Positions 16,584 to 24,848 are shown, counted from the stretch's first letter. The stretch is DNA of 64,000 nucleotides from Burkholderia sp. (GCA_031253835.1 JAIRVP010000004.1:62001-126000), one strand, 5' to 3'. Program-made: numbers and translations. Notes: generated from the letters alone by a model not told the origin.

Positions 16584-17003
16584 TCAGGCAAACGGATTTC
16601 GCAATACCGGGCCGCCGTCCACTTGCAAGCCGTCATGCATGTCTTCGGTGTACAGGTATTCACATCCTTCGATCGATGCAGTTGCCACGATGCACGCATC
16701 GTAGAAGGACAAGCGGTGCCACTCCGCCAGCCGTCGCGCGAGATCGTGCACATCGACGGTGACCGGCACGATATGACACAAGCTCCTGATCGGCTCCAGG
16801 AACTTCCCTACCTCGCGCCATGGCATCCGCAATTTGCGGTTGCACACACTGGCAACTTCGTTCAAAACCTGGACGCTGATGGTCGGCCGCCGCAGGAACA
16901 GCGTCTCCGCACGGTTTGCCTTGGTTTCGTCTTCGGAAAGCAGATACAGCACGACATTGCTGTCGACGAATGATCTCCCGGACTCAATCCTGCTCATTCG
17001 CAT
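16584..17003 (-). CDS. PIN-domain toxin (VapC-like ribonuclease)
   Basis: A 139-aa PIN-domain protein. The acidic active-site residues appear at the N-terminus (SFVDSNVVLYLL), the middle (LNEVASVCNRK) and the C-terminus (SFYDACIVATA, YLYTEDM). Such toxins cleave RNA in a metal-dependent way. The start is ATG 17003, or 16997 three codons on; both overlap the antitoxin gene, which ends at 16984, giving a coupled toxin-antitoxin pair. The target RNA is unknown. Confidence 0.88.
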   Translation of the reverse strand: MRMSRIESGRSFVDSNVVLYLLSEDETKANRAETLFLRRPTISVQVLNEVASVCNRKLRMPWREVGKFLEPIRSLCHIVPVTVDVHDLARRLAEWHRLSFYDACIVATASIEGCEYLYTEDMHDGLQVDGGPVLRNPFA

Positions 17004-17217
17004 CGTCCCGGCTGAACTTGAAGTCGGCGGGCAGCTTGCCCCTGAAACGCCTCAACCGCTGCAGAAGCTCGTCGGGCCTCGGCTTGCGACTTACCGCGAA
17101 CACCCGCGGGTTGTCGACCACGATTTCGATATCGTCCCCTTCGCGCAGTTCCAGTGCTTCGACCACACTGGCCGGAAGGCGGACCGCCAGACTATTGCCC
17201 CACTTTGCAACCTGCAT
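16984..17217 (-). CDS. MazE/AbrB-fold antitoxin
   Basis: A 77-aa SpoVT-AbrB swapped-hairpin DNA-binding protein: MQVAKWGNSLAVRLPASVVEALELREGDDIEI is typical of MazE/VagC antitoxins. The C-terminal half (residues 45-77) is charged and would wrap the toxin. GGAGG lies five bases before ATG 17217, so the longer upstream extension is rejected. The pairing of a MazE-type antitoxin with a PIN toxin is the vagCD/vapBC arrangement. Confidence 0.88.
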   Translation of the reverse strand: MQVAKWGNSLAVRLPASVVEALELREGDDIEIVVDNPRVFAVSRKPRPDELLQRLRRFRGKLPADFKFSRDDANEQD

Positions 17218-17230
17218 GCGATCCTCCATG

Positions 17231-17266
17231 GATATACGCGATTGATTGTATATCGTCGATACGAAT
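17231..17266 (-). promoter_or_regulatory. Operator/promoter of the toxin-antitoxin pair
   Basis: GATATAC (17231-17237) and GTATATC (17248-17254) form a perfect 7-bp inverted repeat. A second, overlapping dyad GTATATCGTCGATAC (17248-17262) lies beside it. It is AT-rich and sits just upstream of the antitoxin start; autoregulation is the expected use. Confidence 0.6.
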
Positions 17267-17324
17267 CCGCAAGCTAGCCGAATGGACAATTCGGTTGCCG
17301 CGCGTTTCGCATTCCCCACAACTC

Positions 17325-17339
17325 GCGCGATAATCGCCC
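17325..17339. promoter_or_regulatory. IclR-type operator before the iclR gene
   Basis: GCGCGATAATCGCCC contains the same CGATAATCGC 10-mer found twice before hppD/MHS. It lies 42 bases before ATG 17382, so the regulator probably controls itself. Confidence 0.6.
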
Positions 17340-17381
17340 ACTCTCGCGCGAATACCGCGCACCCACCGCCCACCCCCGACG

Positions 17382-18152
17382 ATGAAAAAGCCCGAACTCG
17401 ACCGACGCGACTGGATTGCCGGCCTCGAAAAAGGCCTGATGATCCTCGAAGCCTTCGACAGCCAGCACGCGCGCATGACGCCGACGCAGGCCGCTGCGCG
17501 CACCGGCCTCACGCGCACGGCCGCGCGCCGCTACCTGCTGACGCTCGAATCGCTCGGCTACGTGTACACCGACGGCAAGCTGTACGGCCTCACGCCGCGC
17601 GTGCTGCGGGTCGGCTGGTCGTACTTCGATTCGGCGCGCCTGCCGCGCACGGTCCAGCCCTATCTGCAGCAACTGAGCGCGTCGCTGAACGAATCGGCGT
17701 ACGTGAGCGTGCTCGACGGCTGGGAACTGGTGTTCATCGCGCGCAACGGCGTGTCGCGCGTGATGACGACGGGTTTCGTGCTCGGCGCGCGCGTGCCGGC
17801 GCCGCTGACGTCGCCGGGCGTCGTGCTGCTCGCCCATCATCCCGATCGCGAGGCCGTGCGTGCGTGGCTCGACGAAACCGAACTGCCGCCGTTCACGCCG
17901 CACACGATCACGAACAAGGCGCGGCTGCTCGAACAGGTCGACCACGCGCGCGACGCCGGTTTCGCGGCGATCGAGCAGCAATTGCAGGTCGGCGTCCGCG
18001 GGATCGCGGTGCCGCTGAAGAACCGTCACGGCGAAGTGGTCGCCGCGCTGAGCACGAACATGCCGATCGGCGCGGAAACGTCCGACGCGGCCGTGCGGCG
18101 CGTGCTGCCGCATCTGCAGGAAGCCGCACTCGCGATGCTCAACGTGCTGTAG
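17382..18152 (+). CDS. IclR-family transcriptional regulator (PcaR/PobR-like)
   Basis: A 256-aa regulator. The N-terminal winged helix-turn-helix (GLEKGLMILEAFDSQHARMTPTQAAARTGLTRTAARRYLLTLE, residues about 14-55) and the C-terminal IclR ligand-binding domain are full length. The pattern is closest to PcaR/PobR regulators of aromatic acid degradation. A CGATAATCGC operator precedes it, and two more lie in the hppD-MHS promoter region 3.8 kb away. This makes hppD and the transporter its likely targets. The effector may be a tyrosine- or protocatechuate-pathway acid; that is inference. Confidence 0.88.
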   Translation: MKKPELDRRDWIAGLEKGLMILEAFDSQHARMTPTQAAARTGLTRTAARRYLLTLESLGYVYTDGKLYGLTPRVLRVGWSYFDSARLPRTVQPYLQQLSASLNESAYVSVLDGWELVFIARNGVSRVMTTGFVLGARVPAPLTSPGVVLLAHHPDREAVRAWLDETELPPFTPHTITNKARLLEQVDHARDAGFAAIEQQLQVGVRGIAVPLKNRHGEVVAALSTNMPIGAETSDAAVRRVLPHLQEAALAMLNVL

Positions 18153-18182
18153 CGCGAGGCAGCCTCACCTTCTCTTTCACCG

Positions 18183-20483
18183 TTACCCGATCCGCCACCA
18201 GCGCGGCAGCAGGTCGCGCACTTCCCGCCTGCGATACCGGTCGTCGATCAGGTGCACGACGCCTTCGTCGTGCTCGGTGCGGATCACGCGCCCGGCCGCC
18301 TGCACGACCTTCTGCAGGCCCGGATACAGGTACATGTAGTCGTAGCCGTTGCCGAAACGCGCGTCCATCGCGCGCCGCATCTGCTCGTTGACGTCGTTGA
18401 CCTGCGGCAGCCCGAGCGTCGCGATGAACGCGCCGATCAGCCGCTCGCCGACCAGATCCACGCCTTCCGAAAACGCCCCGCCCAGCACCGCGAAGCCGAC
18501 GCCGCGCCCACCTGCGTCGAAGCGCGCGAGAAACGCGTCGCGTTCGCTCTCCGCCATGCCGGGCGCCTGCGCCCACACGGGCACGTCCGGATGGCGCGTC
18601 TGCATCAGCGCCACCACGCGCCCGAGGTAGTCGAAGCTGCTCAGGAAGCCGAGGTAGTTGCCGGGCCGTGTCGCGTATTGCGCGGCGATCAAATCGGCGA
18701 TCGGTTCGAGCGACCGGTCGCGATCGCGCCAGCGTGTCGACACGTGACTCGCGACGCGCACCGTCAGCTGTTCGGCGCGGAACGGCCCGTCGACATCGAG
18801 CCAGCCCGTATCGCCGGGCAGCCCGAGCGTGTCGCGGTAGAAATGGAACGGGCTCAGCGTGCCCGAGAACAGCACGGTCGCGCGTGCGGCTTCGTAGCGC
18901 GGCGCGAGAAAACCGGCCGGAATCACGTTGCGCACGCACAGCGTCGACTGAACGCGGCGCCGACGGCCCGCGGACCCGACACCGTCGAGCGCCGGCTGAC
19001 GCGGCATCGGCTCGCCGATCAACGTCGCGTCGAAGATCGAGGCGCTGTCGAAAACCTCGGCGAGCACGCCGAACTGGATCGCCTCGAAATGAAACCGCAG
19101 CAGCGCGTCGCCGTTCGCGCGCGGCGCGTCGGTCAGGTGTTCGCCGATCGCGGCGACGAGGTTCTGCACGGCCGACACGATCGGGCCCGGCACGTCGGGA
19201 TACGCGGCGTAGCGCTCGGTCTGCGCACGATTGACCGTGCCCCATGCGCGGGCGAGCCGGTCGAAGGCCTTGCGCAGCGCCGTCGGCGCGGCTTCGCGGG
19301 CGGCCGCGAACGCGAACGGATCGAGCGACGCGCTGTACATCTTGCGTGCACGGTCGAGCAGGTTGTGTGCTTCGTCGACGAGTACGCCGACGCGCCACTG
19401 GTTCTGCTGCGCGAGCGTATGCAGCATCGCGCTACCGTCGTAGTAGTAGTTGTAGTCGCCGATCATCATGTCCGACCAGCGCGCGAGTTCCTGCGACAGG
19501 TAGTACGGACAGACGTCGTGCGCGAGCGCGGCCGTGCGGACGGTGTCGCGATCGAGCAGGCCGGCCTCGATCGCCGCATCGCGCGCGGCCGGCAGCCGGT
19601 CGTAGAAGCCTTTCGCGAGCGGGCACGATTCGCCGTGGCACGCGCTGTCCGGATGCTCGCAGGCCTTGTCGCGCGCGACGAGTTCCAGCACGCGCAGCGG
19701 CAGCGCGGGCGTGCCGGCGCCGAGCGTCGTCGCCGCCTCGAGCGCGAGCGCCCGGCCGGGCGTTTTCGCGGTCAGGAAGAAAACGTGGTCGAGTTCGCCC
19801 TCGCCGCACGCTTTCAGCAGCGGAAACACGGTGCCGAGCGTCTTGCCGATGCCGGTCGGCGCCTGGGCCATCAGGCAGTGCCCGTCGCGCGCCGCGCGAT
19901 AGACCGAGACCGCCAGCTCGCGCTGGCCGCTGCGGAACTGCCCGTGCGGAAACGCGAGCGCGCGCAGCGCCGCGTCGCGCGCGGCGCGATGAGCCGTTTC
20001 GCGCTCGGCCCAGCCGACGAAGCACGCGCACTGCTCGGCGAAGAACGTCGCGAGCGTGCCCGCATCCAGCGTCTCCGTCAGCACGGTCTCGCGCTCGGAC
20101 ACGATGTCGAAGTACACGAGCGCGACGTCGATTTCCGTGAGGCCGCGCGCATCGCACATCAGGTGCGCATAGACCTTCGCCTGCGCCCAGTGCAGCGCGC
20201 GGTGGTTGGCCGGCATCGCATCGAGGCTGCCGCGATAGGTCTTGATTTCCTCGACGCGGTTCGCCACGGGATCGTAGCCGTCCGCGCGGCCGCGCACGGT
20301 GAGCGTGCCCCACGTGCCCGTCAGCGCGATCTCGGTTTCGTAGCGCGCGCCGCGCTTGGACGTGACCGCGCCGTGGCCGGCGATGCCTTCGAGCGCCGTC
20401 GGCGCGGGCGTGAAGCGCAGGTCGAGATCGCCGCGCCGCGCGGTGAACTCGCACATCGCCCGCACCGCGACGACGTAGCTCAT
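18183..20483 (-). CDS. PD-(D/E)XK nuclease fused to XPD/DinG-type Fe-S helicase
   Basis: A 766-aa protein. The N-terminal ~110 residues show a RecB/Cas4-like nuclease core: GRADGYDP (Asp68), EEIKTYRG (Glu79, Lys81) and a QAKVYA motif. The superfamily 2 helicase follows: Walker A APTGIGKT (Lys214), four cysteines for a 4Fe-4S cluster (275, 282, 287, 325) and DEAH at 370-373. XPD/DinG helicases unwind 5'-3' and resolve R-loops, forks or crosslink intermediates. The start overlaps the stop of the FAN1-like gene by four bases, so they are one operon under a LexA box. The nuclease fusion is unlike E. coli DinG. Confidence 0.88.
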   Translation of the reverse strand: MSYVVAVRAMCEFTARRGDLDLRFTPAPTALEGIAGHGAVTSKRGARYETEIALTGTWGTLTVRGRADGYDPVANRVEEIKTYRGSLDAMPANHRALHWAQAKVYAHLMCDARGLTEIDVALVYFDIVSERETVLTETLDAGTLATFFAEQCACFVGWAERETAHRAARDAALRALAFPHGQFRSGQRELAVSVYRAARDGHCLMAQAPTGIGKTLGTVFPLLKACGEGELDHVFFLTAKTPGRALALEAATTLGAGTPALPLRVLELVARDKACEHPDSACHGESCPLAKGFYDRLPAARDAAIEAGLLDRDTVRTAALAHDVCPYYLSQELARWSDMMIGDYNYYYDGSAMLHTLAQQNQWRVGVLVDEAHNLLDRARKMYSASLDPFAFAAAREAAPTALRKAFDRLARAWGTVNRAQTERYAAYPDVPGPIVSAVQNLVAAIGEHLTDAPRANGDALLRFHFEAIQFGVLAEVFDSASIFDATLIGEPMPRQPALDGVGSAGRRRRVQSTLCVRNVIPAGFLAPRYEAARATVLFSGTLSPFHFYRDTLGLPGDTGWLDVDGPFRAEQLTVRVASHVSTRWRDRDRSLEPIADLIAAQYATRPGNYLGFLSSFDYLGRVVALMQTRHPDVPVWAQAPGMAESERDAFLARFDAGGRGVGFAVLGGAFSEGVDLVGERLIGAFIATLGLPQVNDVNEQMRRAMDARFGNGYDYMYLYPGLQKVVQAAGRVIRTEHDEGVVHLIDDRYRRREVRDLLPRWWRIG

Positions 20484-22174
20484 GCGGACAGCCCCGCCGT
20501 TTCGGCGTGCGCGACGCCCTCGCCGGCCCATTCGACGTCGACGACGCGCACCGGGATGCCGTGCGCAACGCAGTACGCGAGCCAGCGCGTCTGGTTGTCC
20601 TGGAGCCGGTCGCCGGGGCCTTTCACCTCGATCAGCTCGTAACGGCGCTCATCGGGCCAGAAACGGACGAGATCGGGCAGCCCCGAACGGTTGCTGCGGA
20701 TATCCGCGAGCAGGCGCGTGAACCACAGCCGCAAGTGCTCGGGCGGCAGGCATGCGAGCGCTTCGTCGAGCAGCGCGTCGGTCAGCACGCCCCAGAACAC
20801 GAACGGCGACTGCAGCCCGGCCTTCGTCGCGAAATGCCGGCGGATCGTGTCGCGATACGCACCCGAATCGAGCTGCGCGAAACACGCGTCGAAAGCGTCC
20901 GCGCGGCGCGCGGCGAAATCGGGCGCGTGCAGGTCGGCCGGGCCGCGCTGGAACGGGTGGAAGAACGCGCCGGGCACGGCGGCGAATACCGGCTCCCAGC
21001 ACAGCAGCCCGAACAGCGAGTTGATCAGCGTGTTTTCGACGTAATGGACCGGCGACGCCGGTTGTGCGAGATGGTCGCGCACCGCGAACTCGACGCTGAC
21101 GAACGCGTCGGGACGCGTGAGCACGAGCGTTTCGCGCGGCACGTCGGCCGCGGCGGCCGCGCGTTCCACGCGCTGGCCGGCGCGGCGCTGCAGGCGCGGC
21201 AGCATGCGCTCGACGCGCTGGCGTTCCTCGTCGCTCTCGAAGCCGCCGCGCGCATCGAGCGCCAGCACGAGTGCGTCGTCGTCGCGCCCGCAGCGCTCGA
21301 GCACGCGGATGCGCCGATGGCGGCTGCCGGGCCACGCGCTGCGCGCATACGCGTCGAGCGCGGCGTCCCAGTCGGCGCGCCGCTCGCAGGTCTGCCCGAG
21401 CGCGAACAGCAGCTTCGCGCGCCGCGTCGCGAGCCACGGCTGCGCGCAGCCGACCGCGTCGATCGCGCGCGTCAGGTCGTCGAACGGCAGATCGTCGGGC
21501 CACGCATCGAGCGCGTCGCGGCACATCTGCAGCGCGAGATACGCATCGACGTCGCCGCGCTGCTGGAACGCGCGCGACGACGGCGCGATCGGCACGCTTT
21601 CGTACTGGAACACGCCGAGATCGGCGAGCACGAACTCGCTCCAGTCCTGGTGCAGGTTGCCGAAGAACATCAGCCGCAGCCGGTCGCACAGCGCGCCGAC
21701 CGTCACGCGCAGCACGCGGTCGCCGGCCTGTGCGCACCATGCATCCAGCGGTTGCGCGACGTCGTGCGCGGGCCGCAGCCGTTCGAGCCATTCGGGCTTG
21801 CGCTCGCCGGCATGCGCGGCGAGCGACGGGAAGATGCGCAGCAGATCGGCCTTGGTCGACAACGCGAACAGCTCGTCGAGCGTCAGCGCGGGTGCCGGGT
21901 CGACCCAGCCGAGCGCGACGAGCGGCGCGGCGGCGTCGAGCGTGCTGCCGATTTCGTCGTACGCGAGCTTGCTCGCGCGGAAGTCGGACCCGCTGCGCAT
22001 CAGCATCCGCACGAGCAGCGCGCGCGACGGCTGCGGCAGCGTCGCGAACTGCCGGACGAACGCATGCTCGTGCGCGTCGAACAGGTCGTCGTAACGCTCG
22101 CCGAGCCAGGCCAGCGCGCGTTCGAAATTGGTCAGGTAGTAAAACGCCGGGGGCGTCGGCGAAGCAGGCGTCAC
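20480..22174 (-). CDS. FAN1-like VRR-NUC structure-specific nuclease
   Basis: A 564-aa protein of the FAN1 family, which cuts 5'-flap structures and unhooks interstrand crosslinks. The VRR-NUC domain is at the C-terminus: GLPDLVRFW (Asp501) and ELIEVKGPGD (Glu516, Lys518), then QDNQTRWLAYC. The upstream ~430 residues are helical, with SAP-like and TPR-like character. The start is GTG 22174, the only plausible one in frame. A perfect LexA box lies 12 bases upstream, with no clear Shine-Dalgarno between. It is co-transcribed with the Fe-S helicase, so the pair looks like a damage-inducible crosslink repair unit. Confidence 0.88.
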   Translation of the reverse strand: MTPASPTPPAFYYLTNFERALAWLGERYDDLFDAHEHAFVRQFATLPQPSRALLVRMLMRSGSDFRASKLAYDEIGSTLDAAAPLVALGWVDPAPALTLDELFALSTKADLLRIFPSLAAHAGERKPEWLERLRPAHDVAQPLDAWCAQAGDRVLRVTVGALCDRLRLMFFGNLHQDWSEFVLADLGVFQYESVPIAPSSRAFQQRGDVDAYLALQMCRDALDAWPDDLPFDDLTRAIDAVGCAQPWLATRRAKLLFALGQTCERRADWDAALDAYARSAWPGSRHRRIRVLERCGRDDDALVLALDARGGFESDEERQRVERMLPRLQRRAGQRVERAAAAADVPRETLVLTRPDAFVSVEFAVRDHLAQPASPVHYVENTLINSLFGLLCWEPVFAAVPGAFFHPFQRGPADLHAPDFAARRADAFDACFAQLDSGAYRDTIRRHFATKAGLQSPFVFWGVLTDALLDEALACLPPEHLRLWFTRLLADIRSNRSGLPDLVRFWPDERRYELIEVKGPGDRLQDNQTRWLAYCVAHGIPVRVVDVEWAGEGVAHAETAGLSA

Positions 22175-22186
22175 GGAGATCGATCA

Positions 22187-22202
22187 CTGTACGTTTGTAC
22201 AG
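22187..22202 (-). promoter_or_regulatory. LexA (SOS) box
   Basis: CTGT-N8-ACAG, exact, in palindromic context. It lies 13-28 bases upstream of the GTG of the FAN1-like gene. Confidence 0.8.
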
Positions 22203-22230
22203 GTCGGAATCATATCAAATGTGACGGGAA

Positions 22231-22246
22231 ATGCCGCGCGCGGCAT
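22231..22246 (-). terminator. Probable terminator of the mipA-like gene
   Basis: ATGCCGCG/CGCGGCAT perfect palindrome followed on the minus strand by TTTCCC, 25 bases past the stop. Confidence 0.5.
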
Positions 22247-22270
22247 CCGCCCGCCGCTGCCGGGCCGCGC

Positions 22271-23149
22271 TCAGAACTGGTAGTTCACCGACATGTCGAA
22301 CACGCCGTTGGTCGACTGCTGCGTGATCGGGCTGCGCGCCGCGCGGCCGACGAGCTGCTCGATCGCGCCGTCCATCGTGACGAACCAGTGCTTGTTCACG
22401 AACCACACCATCGTCACGCCGAGGCCGGCCGACTTGATCCCCGCGCCCGACGAATAGGCCGGCAGCCCCGAGCGCGCGGCGGCGCCCTGGCTCACGCCGA
22501 ACCAGCTGTTCATGTAGCGCGAATCGGCGAACGACACGGTCGGCCCCGCGAACCAGAAGAAGTTCTCGTTGCTGCCCGGCATCGGCATGTATGCGGAGAA
22601 ATCGCCGGTCCAGCCGTTCGAGCCGCCGATGCTGCGCCGGACATCCGCACGCAGCACGAGCGGGAATTCCTTCGAGATCACGTAGTCGGCCGCCAGCTTC
22701 ATCACGGGCGCCGCGTTGATGTTGTCGAGGCCGTTCAGGTGGCCGAGATCGTCGGCCGAGCGGCGCCCGAGGTCATAGCCGACCGACAGGCTCACGCGCC
22801 AGTTCGGCCCGCGCAGCACGTTCGCGCCGAGCCCCTCGCCGGTCGACAGGAAGAACAGGTCGCGATAGCGGATGTCGAGGTTCGGGCCGCCGAGCACGCG
22901 ATAGCGTTCGGAGCCCGCATAGCGCGGCTGCAGCGTCATCGCGGCGCCGACGCTGACCTGCCACGTGGAGACGGTCGGATCGAACAGTTTCTCGAGCGGC
23001 ACGCCCGCCGAGTACTGCCACTCGCCGAGCGGCGAAGGCGTCTGGGCCGACGCGTCGCGGGCGCCGGCCGCCGTGAGCGCCGCGCAGGCCGACAGGCCGG
23101 ATACGAGCCGGCGTGCGCCGGGTGACAGCAACGGGCGAGCAACAGTCAT
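22271..23149 (-). CDS. MipA/OmpV-family outer membrane protein
   Basis: A 292-aa beta-barrel protein with an N-terminal signal peptide (cleavage expected after GARDASA-Q) and an aromatic C-terminus ending NYQF, as required for BAM assembly. The family (MipA, OmpV) includes scaffolds for murein enzymes and porin-like proteins. ATG 23149 has GGAG eight bases upstream. It stands alone, with its own terminator and a divergent gap to the next gene. The specific role is not predictable. Confidence 0.85.
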   Translation of the reverse strand: MTVARPLLSPGARRLVSGLSACAALTAAGARDASAQTPSPLGEWQYSAGVPLEKLFDPTVSTWQVSVGAAMTLQPRYAGSERYRVLGGPNLDIRYRDLFFLSTGEGLGANVLRGPNWRVSLSVGYDLGRRSADDLGHLNGLDNINAAPVMKLAADYVISKEFPLVLRADVRRSIGGSNGWTGDFSAYMPMPGSNENFFWFAGPTVSFADSRYMNSWFGVSQGAAARSGLPAYSSGAGIKSAGLGVTMVWFVNKHWFVTMDGAIEQLVGRAARSPITQQSTNGVFDMSVNYQF

Positions 23150-23288
23150 CAAGGCGTCTCCGTCGGTTGCGCGAAACGAACCTGAAGGAAAGCGCGTCGC
23201 GCCGCTTCAGCCGCAGCGGATGGCAGCCGGTGGCGCGAACGTAGCGTGCGCTGAATTAACGGACATCCTACGCGACGCACGCGCAGAC

Positions 23289-23319
23289 GCAAAGCGCCCG
23301 CTGCGCGCGGGCACTTTGC
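23289..23319 (-). terminator. Terminator downstream of the 103-aa gene
   Basis: GCAAAG(C/T)GCCCGC arms of 13 bp (23289-23301 and 23307-23319) around a 5-base loop. It follows the 103-aa gene on the minus strand. Confidence 0.6.
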
Positions 23320-23354
23320 CGTGTTCCGGAATGGGCGCGAGAAGCGTTGCCGAA

Positions 23355-23666
23355 TCAGAAACGCTCGACGTGATAGTCGCCGGCCAGCGCGGCCGGGCTG
23401 CGCGTCGACATCATCCGCGAGAAGCCGTCGGCGAGCCGTCCGAGCGCCAGCTGTTTCTGGCTGGCGTCCCAGTGCGTGTAGGTGTCGTACGCGGCATCGT
23501 CGAACGAGACGGTGACGGCGACCGGGCGGCCGCTCGCGCGAAAGCCGATTTGCAGCACGCCGCCCGGCAATTCCTCGATGTGATAGCGCAGCGAGCGCGA
23601 TTCGAAATAGCGGCCCAGCACCTGAGCGATCGCGCGCTTGTCGGGTGATTGAACGTGGATGTCCAT
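23355..23666 (-). CDS. Conserved small protein of unknown function (103 aa)
   Basis: I do not recognise a family. The protein is soluble, with mixed alpha/beta pattern (ESRSLRYHIEELPGGVLQIGF) and no signal or membrane segment. AGGAGG precedes ATG 23666. It is the distal gene of a minus-strand run of three small genes in the stress island; the 14-bp gap to the next gene suggests co-transcription. Confidence 0.7.
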   Translation of the reverse strand: MDIHVQSPDKRAIAQVLGRYFESRSLRYHIEELPGGVLQIGFRASGRPVAVTVSFDDAAYDTYTHWDASQKQLALGRLADGFSRMMSTRSPAALAGDYHVERF

Positions 23667-23680
23667 GAGGGTCCTCCTTT

Positions 23681-23878
23681 TCAGTATTCGCGCGGCCGGT
23701 AATGGCGCACCGCGCCGCCGGGCATCCGCATCGGCGGCGGATGCGACGGCGGGTCGCCCTGCGGCAGCCCGTCGGGCACGGGCGGATCGACCGGATCGTC
23801 GTGTCCGGGCGGGTCCGGGTCCGGGTCGACGTCGGGTGTCGTCGGTTCGGGGCGGTGCAGCATGGATGGCGTCTTCAT
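23681..23878 (-). CDS. Pro/Asp-rich small protein (65 aa)
   Basis: A 65-residue, Pro- and Asp-rich peptide (DPDPDPPGHDDPVDPPVPDG) with a basic RHYRPREY end; probably unfolded. AGGAG precedes the ATG at six bases, and codon usage fits. Its function is unknown. It lies between two other small stress-island genes on the same strand. Confidence 0.6.
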   Translation of the reverse strand: MKTPSMLHRPEPTTPDVDPDPDPPGHDDPVDPPVPDGLPQGDPPSHPPPMRMPGGAVRHYRPREY

Positions 23879-23971
23879 GTCACTCCTGCGCGACGGCGCG
23901 CGCCTCTCGATGGCGCTGCGACCGCGCGCAAGCGGCGTGCCCGCCCCGGCTCCGCTCGAGTGGCGGCGCGG

Positions 23972-24271
23972 TCAGTCGTCGTAGGCCGCCATCACCAGCC
24001 ACATCGTGCGCCCCTCGGTGGTCAGCCGCACCGCGAGCGCGAACGGATCGGCTGGCGCGCATTGCGCGACGAGCGCCTGCTGTGCGCGCTCGGGACCGTC
24101 GTAGACGATGTCGTTCAGTTCGCGCACCTCGTCCTTGCCGTCGAACATGCGCCGCTCGGGCCGATAGACCAGCGATTCGCGTTTCCACGCGTCGAAACGC
24201 GCGCGCACGCTGGCGAATTCGCCGCCGCATACGTTCGCGTCGTAACGTATCCTTTCCCTGGTTGCATTCAT
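23972..24271 (-). CDS. Conserved small protein of unknown function (99 aa)
   Basis: Soluble, no recognised domain. It ends with RTMWLVMAAYDD. GAGGA precedes ATG 24271. It is the first gene of the minus-strand trio and is divergent from the 82-aa gene at 24415, sharing a 143-bp promoter region. Confidence 0.65.
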   Translation of the reverse strand: MNATRERIRYDANVCGGEFASVRARFDAWKRESLVYRPERRMFDGKDEVRELNDIVYDGPERAQQALVAQCAPADPFALAVRLTTEGRTMWLVMAAYDD

Positions 24272-24414
24272 CACGATGTCCTCTTGTCCACGCGGACGGC
24301 GCGCGGCGCATGTCCCGCGTGCCCGCCCGGTTTCTCCGGCGCGCAAGCGTCGTGCCGTCGGCACGTCACGGGCACGGCGCTTGCGCGTGCATCAACGACC
24401 AAGGAGGTTCGACC

Positions 24415-24663
24415 ATGACCGCTTACGCCACCGGCCGCCACCATGCCGTGTCACCGGCCGCCGGACAGTTCCGTCTCGCCACGTCACGCCCGCCGTCCGA
24501 AGACAAGACGGAAGAGCGCATCGACGAAGGGCTCGAGGAGACGTTTCCGGCCAGCGATCCGCCCGCCGTCGGCGGCGCGACCCGGATCGACCCCGCGAAC
24601 CCGTCCGGCGAGCACGAACGTCGCGCGCCGCACGACCCTTCCCCGCCCCGCGATCACGGCTGA
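24415..24663 (+). CDS. FPASDPPA-motif small stress protein (82 aa)
   Basis: A hydrophilic, probably disordered protein with the motif EERIDEGLEETFPASDPPA, which recurs in small proteins of Burkholderia and rhizobia near stress genes. AGGAGG lies seven bases before the ATG. Its function is unknown. It is the first gene of the plus-strand run that continues with the 39-aa membrane peptide, the CBS protein and the PRC-barrel protein. Confidence 0.75.
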   Translation: MTAYATGRHHAVSPAAGQFRLATSRPPSEDKTEERIDEGLEETFPASDPPAVGGATRIDPANPSGEHERRAPHDPSPPRDHG

Positions 24664-24728
24664 CGGCGGCACCCGGCTCGCGATGCGCGGCGGCGCATCG
24701 GCGGGTCGGACCCATCCGGAGAGATCTG

Positions 24729-24848
24729 ATGAAACGCCTTGAACGCAGATGGCACGAAATCAGCGGCGCCGCCGGTGTCGCTGCGCTGGCCGCCATCGAG
24801 AGCGCAGTGGTGCTGGCAATCGTCGTCATGACGGGTATCGGCCACTGA
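24729..24848 (+). CDS. Small single-pass membrane protein (39 aa)
   Basis: A 39-residue protein: a basic start MKRLERRWHEISG, then one membrane helix (AALAAIESAVVLAIVVMTGI) ending GH. GGAG lies eight bases upstream. It is too short for automatic calling but well formed. The charge pattern predicts the N-terminus inside. Confidence 0.65.
   Translation: MKRLERRWHEISGAAGVAALAAIESAVVLAIVVMTGIGH

Noticed and set aside
18252-20642. 796-aa plus-strand open frame opposite the helicase gene
   Set aside because: Antisense shadow; the minus strand has intact helicase, Fe-S and nuclease motifs.
24388-24403. TTGCG...ATCAA before the 82-aa gene as an FNR site
   Set aside because: The half-sites are one base too far apart (15 instead of 14 bp).
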